DNA of 64,000 nucleotides from Moritella sp. Urea-trap-13. GTDB lineage: Bacteria; Pseudomonadota; Gammaproteobacteria; Enterobacterales; Moritellaceae. Below, in pieces: positions 28,135 to 35,895 of the stretch. The first letter of the stretch is position 1, and each line of letters starts with the position of its first letter. The notes below the pieces were generated by a model, which saw only the letters and a program-made list of their open reading frames with translations, ran no database searches and was not told the origin of the DNA. Position numbers and translations under genes: made by a program. The stretch is taken from NCBI RefSeq assembly GCF_002836355.1, contig NZ_PJCA01000031.1, positions 1,302,001 to 1,366,000 of the forward strand. The letters are read 5' to 3'.

Positions 28135-29132
28135 TAAAAACGATACCCTAGGCTGACCATCATGCTACGGCGAGTGCCTACACCTGCTTCCATGAGCAGA
28201 TCGACATTGTTGGTAATTTGTGCTTGTCCACCGATTAAGGTGTTCCATTTGTCTTCAAGGTGTTGCTCGACTTTAAATTTACCATTACCCCATCTACCCG
28301 GTAAATTAACACCTATGTCACTAAGATTGCCCTCGAACGTTTGTTCTACATTCTGATACATGGCGCCAGTCCATAACTGCATATCATGACCTTTAAATTT
28401 CCAGCGATAGCCAACACGTGGAGAGACGACAATAGAGCTGATTTCACCATCGAGAATATCTAATGCGGTATTGGTGTAGTTGACATCGAGCAAGGCAAAC
28501 CAATTATCAATGCCACCAACAATCGTGGTGCCAGCGCCATAGGTAATACCTTTAAAATTCAATTCAAAAGCGTATGGTCCATATTCCTTAGGATCCCGTA
28601 TCCACCAATCAACAACGGGACTAACCATCGCTGTACTGCTGCCCTGAGTGTAACCGAGAATGCCATAGACATTTAAAAACGGTAATACCCAAACATCACC
28701 CCGTAAAGTAAGTGTTTCTGATTCTTGTTGTGCTGTCGATGTGCCGACTTTCACGCGATCATCAATAATCGGTCCAATGCCGCTAAAGGCAACTGAGTCG
28801 ACGACCAATGGCTGTTCCATCTTCATATAGGTCATGCTAAAACCATATGGCTTTGGTAGTTCATGCCCTAAATCGATAGCTTCTTGTGCCCAAATAGGAA
28901 AGTTACGTTCGTAGCGATCATATTCTGCAGCACTGAGTAACTCACTTTCAGATTCTGTTAACGTAGTCGATACCACCTGCGTTTGTTCAATACCGACAAT
29001 ATGTTTCACGTTACTGTTGTTGGTCGATTCTAAATCTGTAGAGGTAAATAGATGATCATTGGCGGATACAGAAAATGAACTGCTGATAAGTGCCGTCATT
29101 GCCATTGTTAAATGCGTGTTGTTGTTCATCAT
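28134..29132 (-). CDS. Outer-membrane beta-barrel protein (predicted)
   Basis: From ATG 29132 it has 332 residues. AGAGG lies just before two adjacent ATGs (29132 and 29129). A signal peptide (MMNNNTHLTMAMTALISSSFSVSA) is followed by a region ending in alternating strands, many Gly and aromatic residues, and the C-terminal GYRF, typical of BAM substrates. Segments such as YRWKFKGHDMQLWTGAMYQNVEQTFEG fit a small porin-like barrel. It is the first gene of the operon. The frame is open up to 29174, but the extension lacks a signal peptide or ribosome-binding site. Confidence 0.72.
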   Translation of the reverse strand: MMNNNTHLTMAMTALISSSFSVSANDHLFTSTDLESTNNSNVKHIVGIEQTQVVSTTLTESESELLSAAEYDRYERNFPIWAQEAIDLGHELPKPYGFSMTYMKMEQPLVVDSVAFSGIGPIIDDRVKVGTSTAQQESETLTLRGDVWVLPFLNVYGILGYTQGSSTAMVSPVVDWWIRDPKEYGPYAFELNFKGITYGAGTTIVGGIDNWFALLDVNYTNTALDILDGEISSIVVSPRVGYRWKFKGHDMQLWTGAMYQNVEQTFEGNLSDIGVNLPGRWGNGKFKVEQHLEDKWNTLIGGQAQITNNVDLLMEAGVGTRRSMMVSLGYRF

Positions 29133-29271
29133 ACTACCTCTAAAGACTAATAAGGCGCGGAGTCTAACAAACACATTTAAGAAAACAATTCATCGAACAT
29201 TCAATTACAATAACTTACAGTAAATTACAATAATGGTTCATTAATATAATTATAATAAGACAGGGCAAAGC

Positions 29272-29302
29272 AATTTTTATCAATGACTTATTGATAAAAA
29301 TT
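29272..29302. repeat. AT-rich 13-bp hairpin
   Basis: AATTTTTATCAAT (29272-29284), loop GACTT, ATTGATAAAAATT (29290-29302): perfect 13-bp stem in the spacer of about 340 bp between the divergent porin-like gene and EEP gene. It may be an operator, an attenuator or a transcription terminator; I cannot tell. Confidence 0.5.
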
Positions 29303-29472
29303 CAATAATGCAACACACGTAAGACAACAGCCTGTCGAATAATGAGTTAGTTATTAGGCAACATACCTTAAGCGCTTTGTAAATAATGAGGACGCAAAAC
29401 TTACTTGCCCCATCCTGCTAAGCTTGTTATAACCATAACTGTTGTTTTCTCTCTATCTGGTATCTCTTACCT

Positions 29473-30501
29473 ATGCTAAAAATTGCCACCTTTAATCTGT
29501 TCAATTACATCGAACCACCGTTTGCTTGTTATGATTTTGATCGTATCTATGACGAGCAACAATGGCAGAAAAAGCAAAAGTGGATACGAGATTACCTTGC
29601 CGAACATCAGCCTGACGTGATTGGTTTTCAAGAAGTGTTTAGCCCTGATTCATTAAAAGCATTAGTGGCAGAATGTGATTACCCCTATTTTGCAGTTGTC
29701 GATAGCGCAGATGTTATTGAGGACTATATTTTCCGTAGCCCAGTCGTAGCAATAGCCTCACGTTACCCGATCACAGATATCACCGCAGTCATACCTGATA
29801 GCGAACTTGCTGTGAGCATGGGGTTATCAGCAGAATATCAATTTAGCCGCAAACCACTGCGCGCCAGTATTGTATTACCACACTTAGGTACAACAGATTG
29901 CTATGTGGTGCATTTCAAATCTAAACGGCCAATGTTAGAAAGTGAAGATAACGAACTAGCAACGACTAGAGCAGTGTTAGATGCCTTCACCAAGCAGATG
30001 TGTGGAACCTGGGGATCGTCGATGCAGCGCGGTTCGGAAGCGGCATTATTATTCCAACAAATGATCCAACGTCGACTAGCGACTAATAATCCGATGATGT
30101 TAATGGGTGATTTCAATGACCGATTAGATAATGATCGCGACGGTGTTTTATCCCATTTAACCATGAATACATTACGTTTCAATTCAGACCAGCAAGCACA
30201 AAATATTGTAAAACAATTCAGCCTGCAAGATAGCTGGCATTTATATCAACATGCGGAAAATGGTGCAGTCGCAAGTATTACCCCCGCCCCTCGCCCTGCT
30301 ACGCATTACTTTTTTAACAAAGGCTCGGTATTAGATTACATCTTATTATCGTGTGAGTTTAATGCTGAGTATCAGCGCAGTCTTTATGAAGTCAGTAACT
30401 ACCATACTTATGACCGTCACCTGATTAACCCTATCTATGAGCGTGATAGCGAAAGTACTGACCATGCTGTCGTCCAAATTAGCTTGCAGTTAAGAAACTA
30501 A
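29473..30501 (+). CDS. Endonuclease/exonuclease/phosphatase (EEP) family protein
   Basis: The 342-residue protein belongs to the Mg-dependent EEP superfamily (DNase I, ExoIII, sphingomyelinase-type hydrolases). Motifs in order: TFNLFN (6-11), GFQEVF with Glu54, VVHFKSKR, MGDFNDRLD (about 206-214, catalytic Asp/Asn) and ESTDHAVV (about 330-337, catalytic Asp-His). It has no signal peptide. The substrate cannot be assigned; related marine proteins are annotated only as EEP or nuclease. It is monocistronic. The start at 29473 is supported by TTACCTATG context only; the ribosome-binding site is weak. Confidence 0.85.
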   Translation: MLKIATFNLFNYIEPPFACYDFDRIYDEQQWQKKQKWIRDYLAEHQPDVIGFQEVFSPDSLKALVAECDYPYFAVVDSADVIEDYIFRSPVVAIASRYPITDITAVIPDSELAVSMGLSAEYQFSRKPLRASIVLPHLGTTDCYVVHFKSKRPMLESEDNELATTRAVLDAFTKQMCGTWGSSMQRGSEAALLFQQMIQRRLATNNPMMLMGDFNDRLDNDRDGVLSHLTMNTLRFNSDQQAQNIVKQFSLQDSWHLYQHAENGAVASITPAPRPATHYFFNKGSVLDYILLSCEFNAEYQRSLYEVSNYHTYDRHLINPIYERDSESTDHAVVQISLQLRN

Positions 30502-30589
30502 ATTACAGGTTAAATAAGGCTATCCATAGATATAACTATTTATGCCTCTAGATGTTTTTAAAATAACGTAATTTAATGACATTTTCTGC

Positions 30590-30617
30590 TTGCGTTAACC
30601 CCATTCTATCTTATAAT
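30590..30617 (+). promoter_or_regulatory. Promoter of riboswitch leader
   Basis: TTGCGT (30590-30595) and TATAAT (30612-30617) are separated by 16 bases. Transcription would start near 30624, exactly at the beginning of the structured leader. Confidence 0.6.
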
Positions 30618-30623
30618 GCGCGT

Positions 30624-30819
30624 ATCTATTCGAGGGAGTAGTCGCTTCACCATGTGAAGGAATACATCAACATAACTGACCCACAGGTCGTGGTGTATTC
30701 AACCTAGTTTAAAGCTAATAGCGCTAAACTAAGTTTGATGAGACTTGAACAAGTAAACACCTACTTTCGAGGGCGGGGTGTCGCTTGTTTATGTCTAAAT
30801 GCCCTCGTACGAGAATCCT
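30624..30819 (+). ncRNA. Probable yybP-ykoY (Mn2+) riboswitch leader
   Basis: The leader contains GAGGGAGTAGTCGC near its 5' end (30632-30645), resembling the conserved GGGGAGUAG loop, and GATGAGACTTG (30739-30749), resembling the conserved CGAGAC segment. Between them, GAATACATCAACAT and GGTGTATTC form a stem. After the second motif, ACAAG...ACACC can pair with GGTGT...CTTGT, while CGAGGGC (near 30768) can pair with GCCCTCG (near 30802) just before the start codon. These are mutually exclusive folds, as expected of a switch. yybP-ykoY RNAs sense Mn2+ and control metal exporters. Identification is from memory of the consensus. Confidence 0.7.
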
Positions 30820-31842
30820 ATGTCTTTATTATTACCTATCATAGCTGTATTAATTGGCTTCATCTTACTCACAGTAAGTGCCGACCGTCTTATCTTAGTA
30901 TCATCCACATTAGCCAAACAGTTTGGTGTTTCTGTCATGTTTATTGGTATGACCGTCATTGCCTTTGGTACTTCATTCCCAGAATTAGTCGTTAGCGCGA
31001 TTGCGTCATTTAATGGTGCAGAAGGCCTTGCTGTCGGTAATGCGATTGGCTCTAACATTATCAACTGCGGCTTAGTATTAGCACTTTGTGCCTTGTTTAT
31101 GCCACTGGTAATTCAAGTACGTTTTATTAAACGTGAATTACCGATTCTAGTTATCGCACTTATTGCAGTGATCGCATTAATGTCGAATGGTTCAATTACC
31201 ATGTGGGATAGTCTTATCCTGATCTTATTGCTGGCATTTTACTGTATCTATCTGGCGAAATCATCGTCAGAAGATGATATTGAAAGCGAGTTAGAGTTTT
31301 TAGATGTGAGTCAAACACGTGCAATAGTCGAAACTATCGCGATGCTGATCGTACTATTAATCAGCTCACAAATCATGGTTTGGGGTAGTGTACAGCTTGC
31401 GAAAGCAATGGGCGTAAGCGACTTATTAATTGGTTTAACGATTGTGGCATTTGGTACTAGCTTACCTGAACTAGCGGCTGCGATTGCCGGTGTTCGTCGT
31501 GGTATGCCAGAGATTGCATTCGCGACTGTGATTGGTTCAAATACCTTTAACTTATTAGGTGTACTGGCATTCCCAGGTTTAATCGGTGATGGTCTACAAC
31601 TGCCAGCAGAAGTATTAACACGTGACATTCCAATGCTGTCGATTATGACTGCATTTATGGTGATCTCGTTCACCATGACTTATTTTGCAGTAAATAAACG
31701 TCGTTCTGATTTGAATCCTGAGCAACAAACAGATGAGTTAATCGCTGTAGACAGTAAACTAAACTATCGCTTCGGTCGCCTTTCTGGTGCAGTACTGTTA
31801 ATTATGTTTATTGGTTATAGCTGGGTACTATTTACGTCTTAA
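30820..31842 (+). CDS. Calcium/sodium antiporter family protein (CaCA, YrbG-like)
   Basis: The protein (340 residues from ATG 30820) is a two-repeat inner-membrane cation exchanger. The two inverted alpha-repeats are clear: GMTVIAFGTSFPELVVSAIAS near the N-terminus and GLTIVAFGTSLPELAAAIAG in the second half, each with the conserved Glu. About ten spans are visible, like E. coli YrbG. The probable Mn2+ riboswitch in its leader suggests that manganese is exported here, rather than or besides calcium. The frame extends to 30799, but that overlaps the leader's GCCCTCG arm; ATG 30820 matches family starts. Confidence 0.9.
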   Translation: MSLLLPIIAVLIGFILLTVSADRLILVSSTLAKQFGVSVMFIGMTVIAFGTSFPELVVSAIASFNGAEGLAVGNAIGSNIINCGLVLALCALFMPLVIQVRFIKRELPILVIALIAVIALMSNGSITMWDSLILILLLAFYCIYLAKSSSEDDIESELEFLDVSQTRAIVETIAMLIVLLISSQIMVWGSVQLAKAMGVSDLLIGLTIVAFGTSLPELAAAIAGVRRGMPEIAFATVIGSNTFNLLGVLAFPGLIGDGLQLPAEVLTRDIPMLSIMTAFMVISFTMTYFAVNKRRSDLNPEQQTDELIAVDSKLNYRFGRLSGAVLLIMFIGYSWVLFTS

Positions 31843-31922
31843 GCTTGTTTGTAAACTAGTTAGCTTATTTAGCTGCTCTGAGTTACGTAGCTACTTAACT
31901 ACTCTTTAGTTACCTTACGACC

Positions 31923-31951
31923 TAGTGCATTAATTAAAACTTAATGCACTA
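31923..31951. terminator. Convergent terminator hairpin
   Basis: TAGTGCATTAA, loop TTAAAAC, TTAATGCACTA: 11-bp perfect stem whose left arm on the minus strand includes the stop codon of the 31949 gene. It separates that gene from the CaCA antiporter gene. Confidence 0.6.
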
Positions 31952-33349
31952 AGTTAATAACGCCTCATCGATAGCACTCGCTATGTCACGATAACGGCCA
32001 CTCACCTTAGCCATCAAAAATAATAAATAGCCAAACTGCCCTACTATCGCTAATGATAATATCCAGTAATTCGCGGAATGATATAAAGTGATACACAAAG
32101 CAAATAAACTAAACACATGGCTATATAATAAATACTGCATACGCGACTTACTCAATAACTCGTGCATATTAGGCAATAGCGCAAATGCTTGCAGATGAAA
32201 ACCACACTGACGTTGCAGATGTAGGTATGCCAAAAAAGGCACAATCTTGATGATCATCGCCATGATCACACTTAATATCCAACCATAGATGAACACCGAT
32301 ACTAACGTTAACGGTGACCAGCCAAAACTGAGTAACCAAGCTTCTACACTCGTTATTGAACTCATCATTAAGCTAATCACTAAACTAACCGCACAGCAAA
32401 GAAATAAGCAAGCTAAGGCAATAAACCAACAGGTGACACTGGCATCATTAATTTTTCGTTTACGTCGGTATAAACAATGCATAGCCGTGACGGCATATAC
32501 CATCAAGCCAAGCTGTAATAAACCAGTACAAATAGCCTGTATGAATGCCCACACCGTACTACCGCTATCAATATCAAGAACGGTCATAATAGTAAATTGA
32601 GTCATTCCCAAGGTGACTAACGTATAAATCAATAATGTAATGAACAGAAAACCAGGTAGATAACGCGAGCACCACCGCGGAAAAGCAGGTGCAACATGAA
32701 ACATAGGCAGAACTTGGAAGCTAACGCCAATAATAACTAAACTGACCCAACCAATTAATCCCCAACTAGCGTGATTATCGGTGAGTTGTTTAGTGATATT
32801 GAATTGACTGGCGAACAAATAATCGGCTAAGAGCAAACTCGCAATAATGCCAACCACCAGCATAGCAATAAAGCCTAAACGCATAGTATTGATTGATATA
32901 TTCGCCTTACTTCGCTGTCGGATCAGCCATAATATCGCACTGATAAAGCCACCGAACCCAAGCGTAAGCGTTACACCTGCAAGGGTAAAAAATACATTAC
33001 TCTGCAAACCAAACATATTGGCGAAAAATGCAGTCATCAATGACAAAGTACCTATCGACAGTAAAGCCAGTGTCAGCGTTGAAATCAGCTTAACCTTTGG
33101 CAAAGACTTGCCTGCCAGTACCGGTAATAACTGTAAAATAGCCCCACACATGATCATCGAAATAACGCCGAGCACCATGGCATGGGTAACCGCGAGAGTG
33201 GCTGGGTGCCAGCGGCTTAACCACATTGACTCCCCGGCAAAAGCAATAATCAACGCGCTAATTAATGCAAATACCGGCGCGACAAAAAAAAACCGCATCG
33301 GTACTGAAAATGGCGGTATGTTATCAAAATCTAACCCTGTAAGATTCAT
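31949..33349 (-). CDS. Polytopic membrane protein linked to hemerythrin/DUF2249 operon
   Basis: The 466-residue protein has about 12 predicted spans. The segment RWHPATLAVTHAMVLGVISMIMCGAILQLLPVLAG has histidines in a helix, a pattern reminiscent of NnrS-like or haem-copper-oxidase-like membrane proteins found near denitrification and NO-response genes. Further histidines occur at GVSFQVLPMFHVAP. No metal site can be confirmed. It is the last gene of a three-gene unit; its ATG overlaps the DUF2249 gene by four bases (ATGA). The function is probably tied to nitric oxide or redox metabolism (inference from neighbours). Confidence 0.75.
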   Translation of the reverse strand: MNLTGLDFDNIPPFSVPMRFFFVAPVFALISALIIAFAGESMWLSRWHPATLAVTHAMVLGVISMIMCGAILQLLPVLAGKSLPKVKLISTLTLALLSIGTLSLMTAFFANMFGLQSNVFFTLAGVTLTLGFGGFISAILWLIRQRSKANISINTMRLGFIAMLVVGIIASLLLADYLFASQFNITKQLTDNHASWGLIGWVSLVIIGVSFQVLPMFHVAPAFPRWCSRYLPGFLFITLLIYTLVTLGMTQFTIMTVLDIDSGSTVWAFIQAICTGLLQLGLMVYAVTAMHCLYRRKRKINDASVTCWFIALACLFLCCAVSLVISLMMSSITSVEAWLLSFGWSPLTLVSVFIYGWILSVIMAMIIKIVPFLAYLHLQRQCGFHLQAFALLPNMHELLSKSRMQYLLYSHVFSLFALCITLYHSANYWILSLAIVGQFGYLLFLMAKVSGRYRDIASAIDEALLT

Positions 33350-33753
33350 TCCACTTCCATCTCGGAAAATGACGCTAATGCCGATTCATCGGCTTTAAAA
33401 GTGACCTTGATTACAACCGCTAAATCTTCACCGCTGCCATCACCATGTTTTGCCTTGTCACTGCTACTATCACTATTAGAATTATCGAAAAGTGCTGACG
33501 AGTCATTACCTGCATAATCAATATCAACTCGGTAGACAAACCCTAACTCGGCTAACTTGGGGTATAACGGCGTAGGGTTTTTACGATGATGAATAACCAA
33601 ACACTGGCCAGGCGTTAATACCGCTAACGCCTGTAATACTTGACGCATAGGCTCTGGCATAGCGAGCTCACTGACATCAAGCTGAATCACTTGCAGTTTA
33701 GTCGGTTGTATTTTAATGGCTTGCAGCTGAATTGGTTGTAAGTCTATCGCCAT
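33346..33753 (-). CDS. DUF2249 domain protein
   Basis: The 135-residue protein carries a DUF2249 core: LDVSELAMPEPMRQVLQALAVL (about 26-47), TPGQCLVIHHRKNPTPLYPKL, and AELGFVYRVDID. A low-complexity Ser/Asp stretch (SNSDSSSDKAKHGDGSG) sits before the last strand. DUF2249 proteins occur with hemerythrins and NO or denitrification genes, with unknown biochemical role. It overlaps the hemerythrin gene by one base and the membrane-protein gene by four, so the three are almost certainly cotranscribed. Confidence 0.82.
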   Translation of the reverse strand: MAIDLQPIQLQAIKIQPTKLQVIQLDVSELAMPEPMRQVLQALAVLTPGQCLVIHHRKNPTPLYPKLAELGFVYRVDIDYAGNDSSALFDNSNSDSSSDKAKHGDGSGEDLAVVIKVTFKADESALASFSEMEVE

Positions 33754-34187
33754 TATGAGTACGCTTTAACTTGCTGTAATACCGCATCGGCATCAGGTAA
33801 ATGCGCCTGGGTCATGGGATATAACATCTGCTCTTCTTTCATATTGTGTTGTTGCATTAAGATCATTAAGGTTTCCGAAAAGCCTAAAAATTGCTCTTTA
33901 TTCTGCACAGACAATTGTTGTGTCATTTCTGCCACTAATTGACGCATTTGCGCATGTTCAGCACGCATCACTTGCGTTGGTCCCATCGTCATCCCCGTCG
34001 CTTGTTCAAACGCTGGAAATAAAATCGTTTCTTCTTGTTGTAAATGGATCTCAAGGTCGGTGGTAAATATAGTCCATTGACTATCAGCTTCTGGCCATTT
34101 TTTTGCCGAAACTGCAGATTCAGCAGCAATAAAAGAATCATCACAATGACGATGTTGCGCAGTCATAAAATCAGGAATAGTGTGCAT
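33753..34187 (-). CDS. Hemerythrin-domain protein
   Basis: From ATG 34187 (GAGG seven bases before) it has 144 residues with a hemerythrin fold. Candidate di-iron ligands are His14 (HRHCDDSF), His48 and Glu52 (HLQQEETILFPAF), His78 (EHAQMRQLV), and His114 with Glu118 (QQHNMKEEQMLYP). Hemerythrin proteins bind O2 or NO at a di-iron centre, or help repair iron-sulfur clusters (YtfE-like), so NO defence is a reasonable inference. An upstream extension (to 34391) is open but unlike the family. First gene of the operon and divergent from the hydroxylase. Confidence 0.88.
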   Translation of the reverse strand: MHTIPDFMTAQHRHCDDSFIAAESAVSAKKWPEADSQWTIFTTDLEIHLQQEETILFPAFEQATGMTMGPTQVMRAEHAQMRQLVAEMTQQLSVQNKEQFLGFSETLMILMQQHNMKEEQMLYPMTQAHLPDADAVLQQVKAYS

Positions 34188-34362
34188 AAAGGCCTCAAAT
34201 AACAAACAGTAGTAATATAACCACCATGTTACGGAAGCACTGGTTAGTTGTAATTGATATATGTCTATTGCAGCAATAAAGATTAAGTGCACTTTGCTTG
34301 GCAATAACGCACAATAATGCATTAAGACATCTTTGACGACAAACAGCCCATCAGGAGAAACT

Positions 34363-35178
34363 ATGAGCGACTGGTTTATCAGCAACAGCAATGCACTGCG
34401 ACTAGGTGCGTTTATTGGTTTGTTTATAATATTAGCCCTGTGGGAGCACTATCAACCGAAACGACCGCTAACGGTGGTAAAACTCCAGCGCTGGGGCAAC
34501 AATATTGCCATGGTGATGTTGAATAATCTCACCCTAAAACTACTGATGCCATTTTTGGCTCTTGATGCCGCCTTGTATGCCCAGCAACAGCACTGGGGAT
34601 TAGTCACCCTAATGGCTGAAGCAGACATAATGACTAGTACGTTAATCGTTGTTTTAGCTATAATGCTGCTTGATGCTGCTATTTATTTTCAGCACCGAGT
34701 ATTCCATAAAATTCCCGTTCTATGGCGTTTACACCGAATGCACCATAGCGATCTAGATATCGATCTCACCACAGCTATCCGCTTTCACCCCATCGAAATA
34801 GTGTTATCTATGCTGATCAAAATTGCCGTTATTATTGCCTTGGGTGTCCCTGTGATTGCCGTGGTATTATTTGAAATGTTATTGAATCTGACCGCGATGT
34901 TTAATCACAGCAACATTAGATTGCCAATTAAGGTCGACCATTACCTGCGCTACTTGTTAGTGACGCCAGATATGCACAGGGTACACCACTCAACTAATGG
35001 GCGAGAAACCAATCATAATTTCGGTTTTTGTTTACCTTGGTGGGATCGTTTATTTGGCAGTTACCAAGCGCAACCTAAATTAGGTCATCAACAGATGCAG
35101 ATTGGTTTACCGTATTTTCGTGACGCCAAGGAATACCAACTACAGAATATGCTAACGCAGCCATTTAGAAATAAATAA
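34363..35178 (+). CDS. Fatty acid hydroxylase / sterol desaturase family membrane protein
   Basis: The 271-residue protein (from ATG 34363, with AGGAG six bases before) has several spans and the histidine cluster of the superfamily: HRVFH (about 117-121), HRMHHSD (about 130-136) and HRVHHSTNG (about 205-213). These bind a di-iron centre for O2-dependent hydroxylation or desaturation of lipids in the membrane. The exact substrate is unknown. A TTG upstream (34333) would extend it by ten residues, without support. It shares the intergenic region with the hemerythrin operon. Confidence 0.9.
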   Translation: MSDWFISNSNALRLGAFIGLFIILALWEHYQPKRPLTVVKLQRWGNNIAMVMLNNLTLKLLMPFLALDAALYAQQQHWGLVTLMAEADIMTSTLIVVLAIMLLDAAIYFQHRVFHKIPVLWRLHRMHHSDLDIDLTTAIRFHPIEIVLSMLIKIAVIIALGVPVIAVVLFEMLLNLTAMFNHSNIRLPIKVDHYLRYLLVTPDMHRVHHSTNGRETNHNFGFCLPWWDRLFGSYQAQPKLGHQQMQIGLPYFRDAKEYQLQNMLTQPFRNK

Positions 35179-35201
35179 CGCTCTATACATAACCACATTA
35201 C

Positions 35202-35630
35202 ATGACCACATTGAAAGGTAAAAATAACGTGACAAATCCTAACAGCGATTCATCTACAATATCTAACGATGACGCCCGTAAACTCAGCCGTAAAGTGACC
35301 GCGGATATTGCCACTAAACAGCTTGATGAGATTTTTATCGATAATAACGTCTCTATCGACGTGCAGATCGCCGTGACTGAATATCAAGGCAAAGATCCTG
35401 AGCAATACTTGACGATATTAACGACTCACCTACGTCCTGCTTATTTACGCGTTATAACAGAATCACTGCAAACACAGAATTTGACCGCATTGGATGCTAA
35501 TAGCCATTATCTAAAGCTCAGTAAAACCCACAAAAACATGCTGGAAACACTGAAACAACAAGACAAGTATCAGCAGCTAAATGATACCCAAATTATTGAA
35601 TTGGCGTTATTAGCTTTATTACGCGGCTAA
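35202..35630 (+). CDS. Hypothetical protein
   Basis: The 142-residue protein is soluble and mostly helical, with a polar N-terminus. It contains KVTADIATKQLDEIFID and a final ELALLALLRG. No family is recognised. The start is uncertain: ATG 35202 has no ribosome-binding site, while GTG 35229 has AAAGG nine bases before it. It follows the hydroxylase gene by about 20 bp on the same strand and may be cotranscribed with it, but no link in function is apparent. Confidence 0.55.
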   Translation: MTTLKGKNNVTNPNSDSSTISNDDARKLSRKVTADIATKQLDEIFIDNNVSIDVQIAVTEYQGKDPEQYLTILTTHLRPAYLRVITESLQTQNLTALDANSHYLKLSKTHKNMLETLKQQDKYQQLNDTQIIELALLALLRG

Positions 35631-35895
35631 TCATTCAAACACAAAAAAGTCCCGCATCATTCGCGTTGAACAATGCAGGGCCAGAATTAGGTCATATAAG
35701 CTCATATAAATAGTGAAGAGGAATCTATACGGTTATGGACACGCGGTTTCTAATACATTCGCCGTTAATGTCGGACGTACTCGTAACACAGGCATATCTG
35801 TAATATAAGTCGATACCTGCTCGGGAGACTAATGCCGGAGAGTCATCCGACATTAGCTTAAAATAACAGCCTTAGGGTTATAATGTATGTTAGTG
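35631..35895. other. Spacer with long-range inverted repeat
   Basis: Between two convergent genes. TAATGTCGGA (35766-35775) pairs with TCCGACATTA (35846-35855), extendable to 12 bp with one G-U, enclosing about 70 bases. A second imperfect stem, CCCGCAT with ATGCAGGG, lies near 35650-35680. These could be terminators for the convergent genes or an untranslated RNA; there is no T-run. Confidence 0.35.

Noticed and set aside
30735-30995. 86-codon ORF overlapping the riboswitch and antiporter start
   Set aside because: Lies in the structured leader and overlaps the antiporter in another frame.
32847-33398. 183-codon plus-strand ORF antisense to the 12-span membrane gene
   Set aside because: Shadow frame over conserved transmembrane coding; no ribosome-binding site or family match.
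34315-34334. Possible NsrR site between hemerythrin and hydroxylase genes
   Set aside because: Only one AAGATG-like half and an AATGCAT half at the wrong spacing; it does not fit the 11-1-11 pattern.
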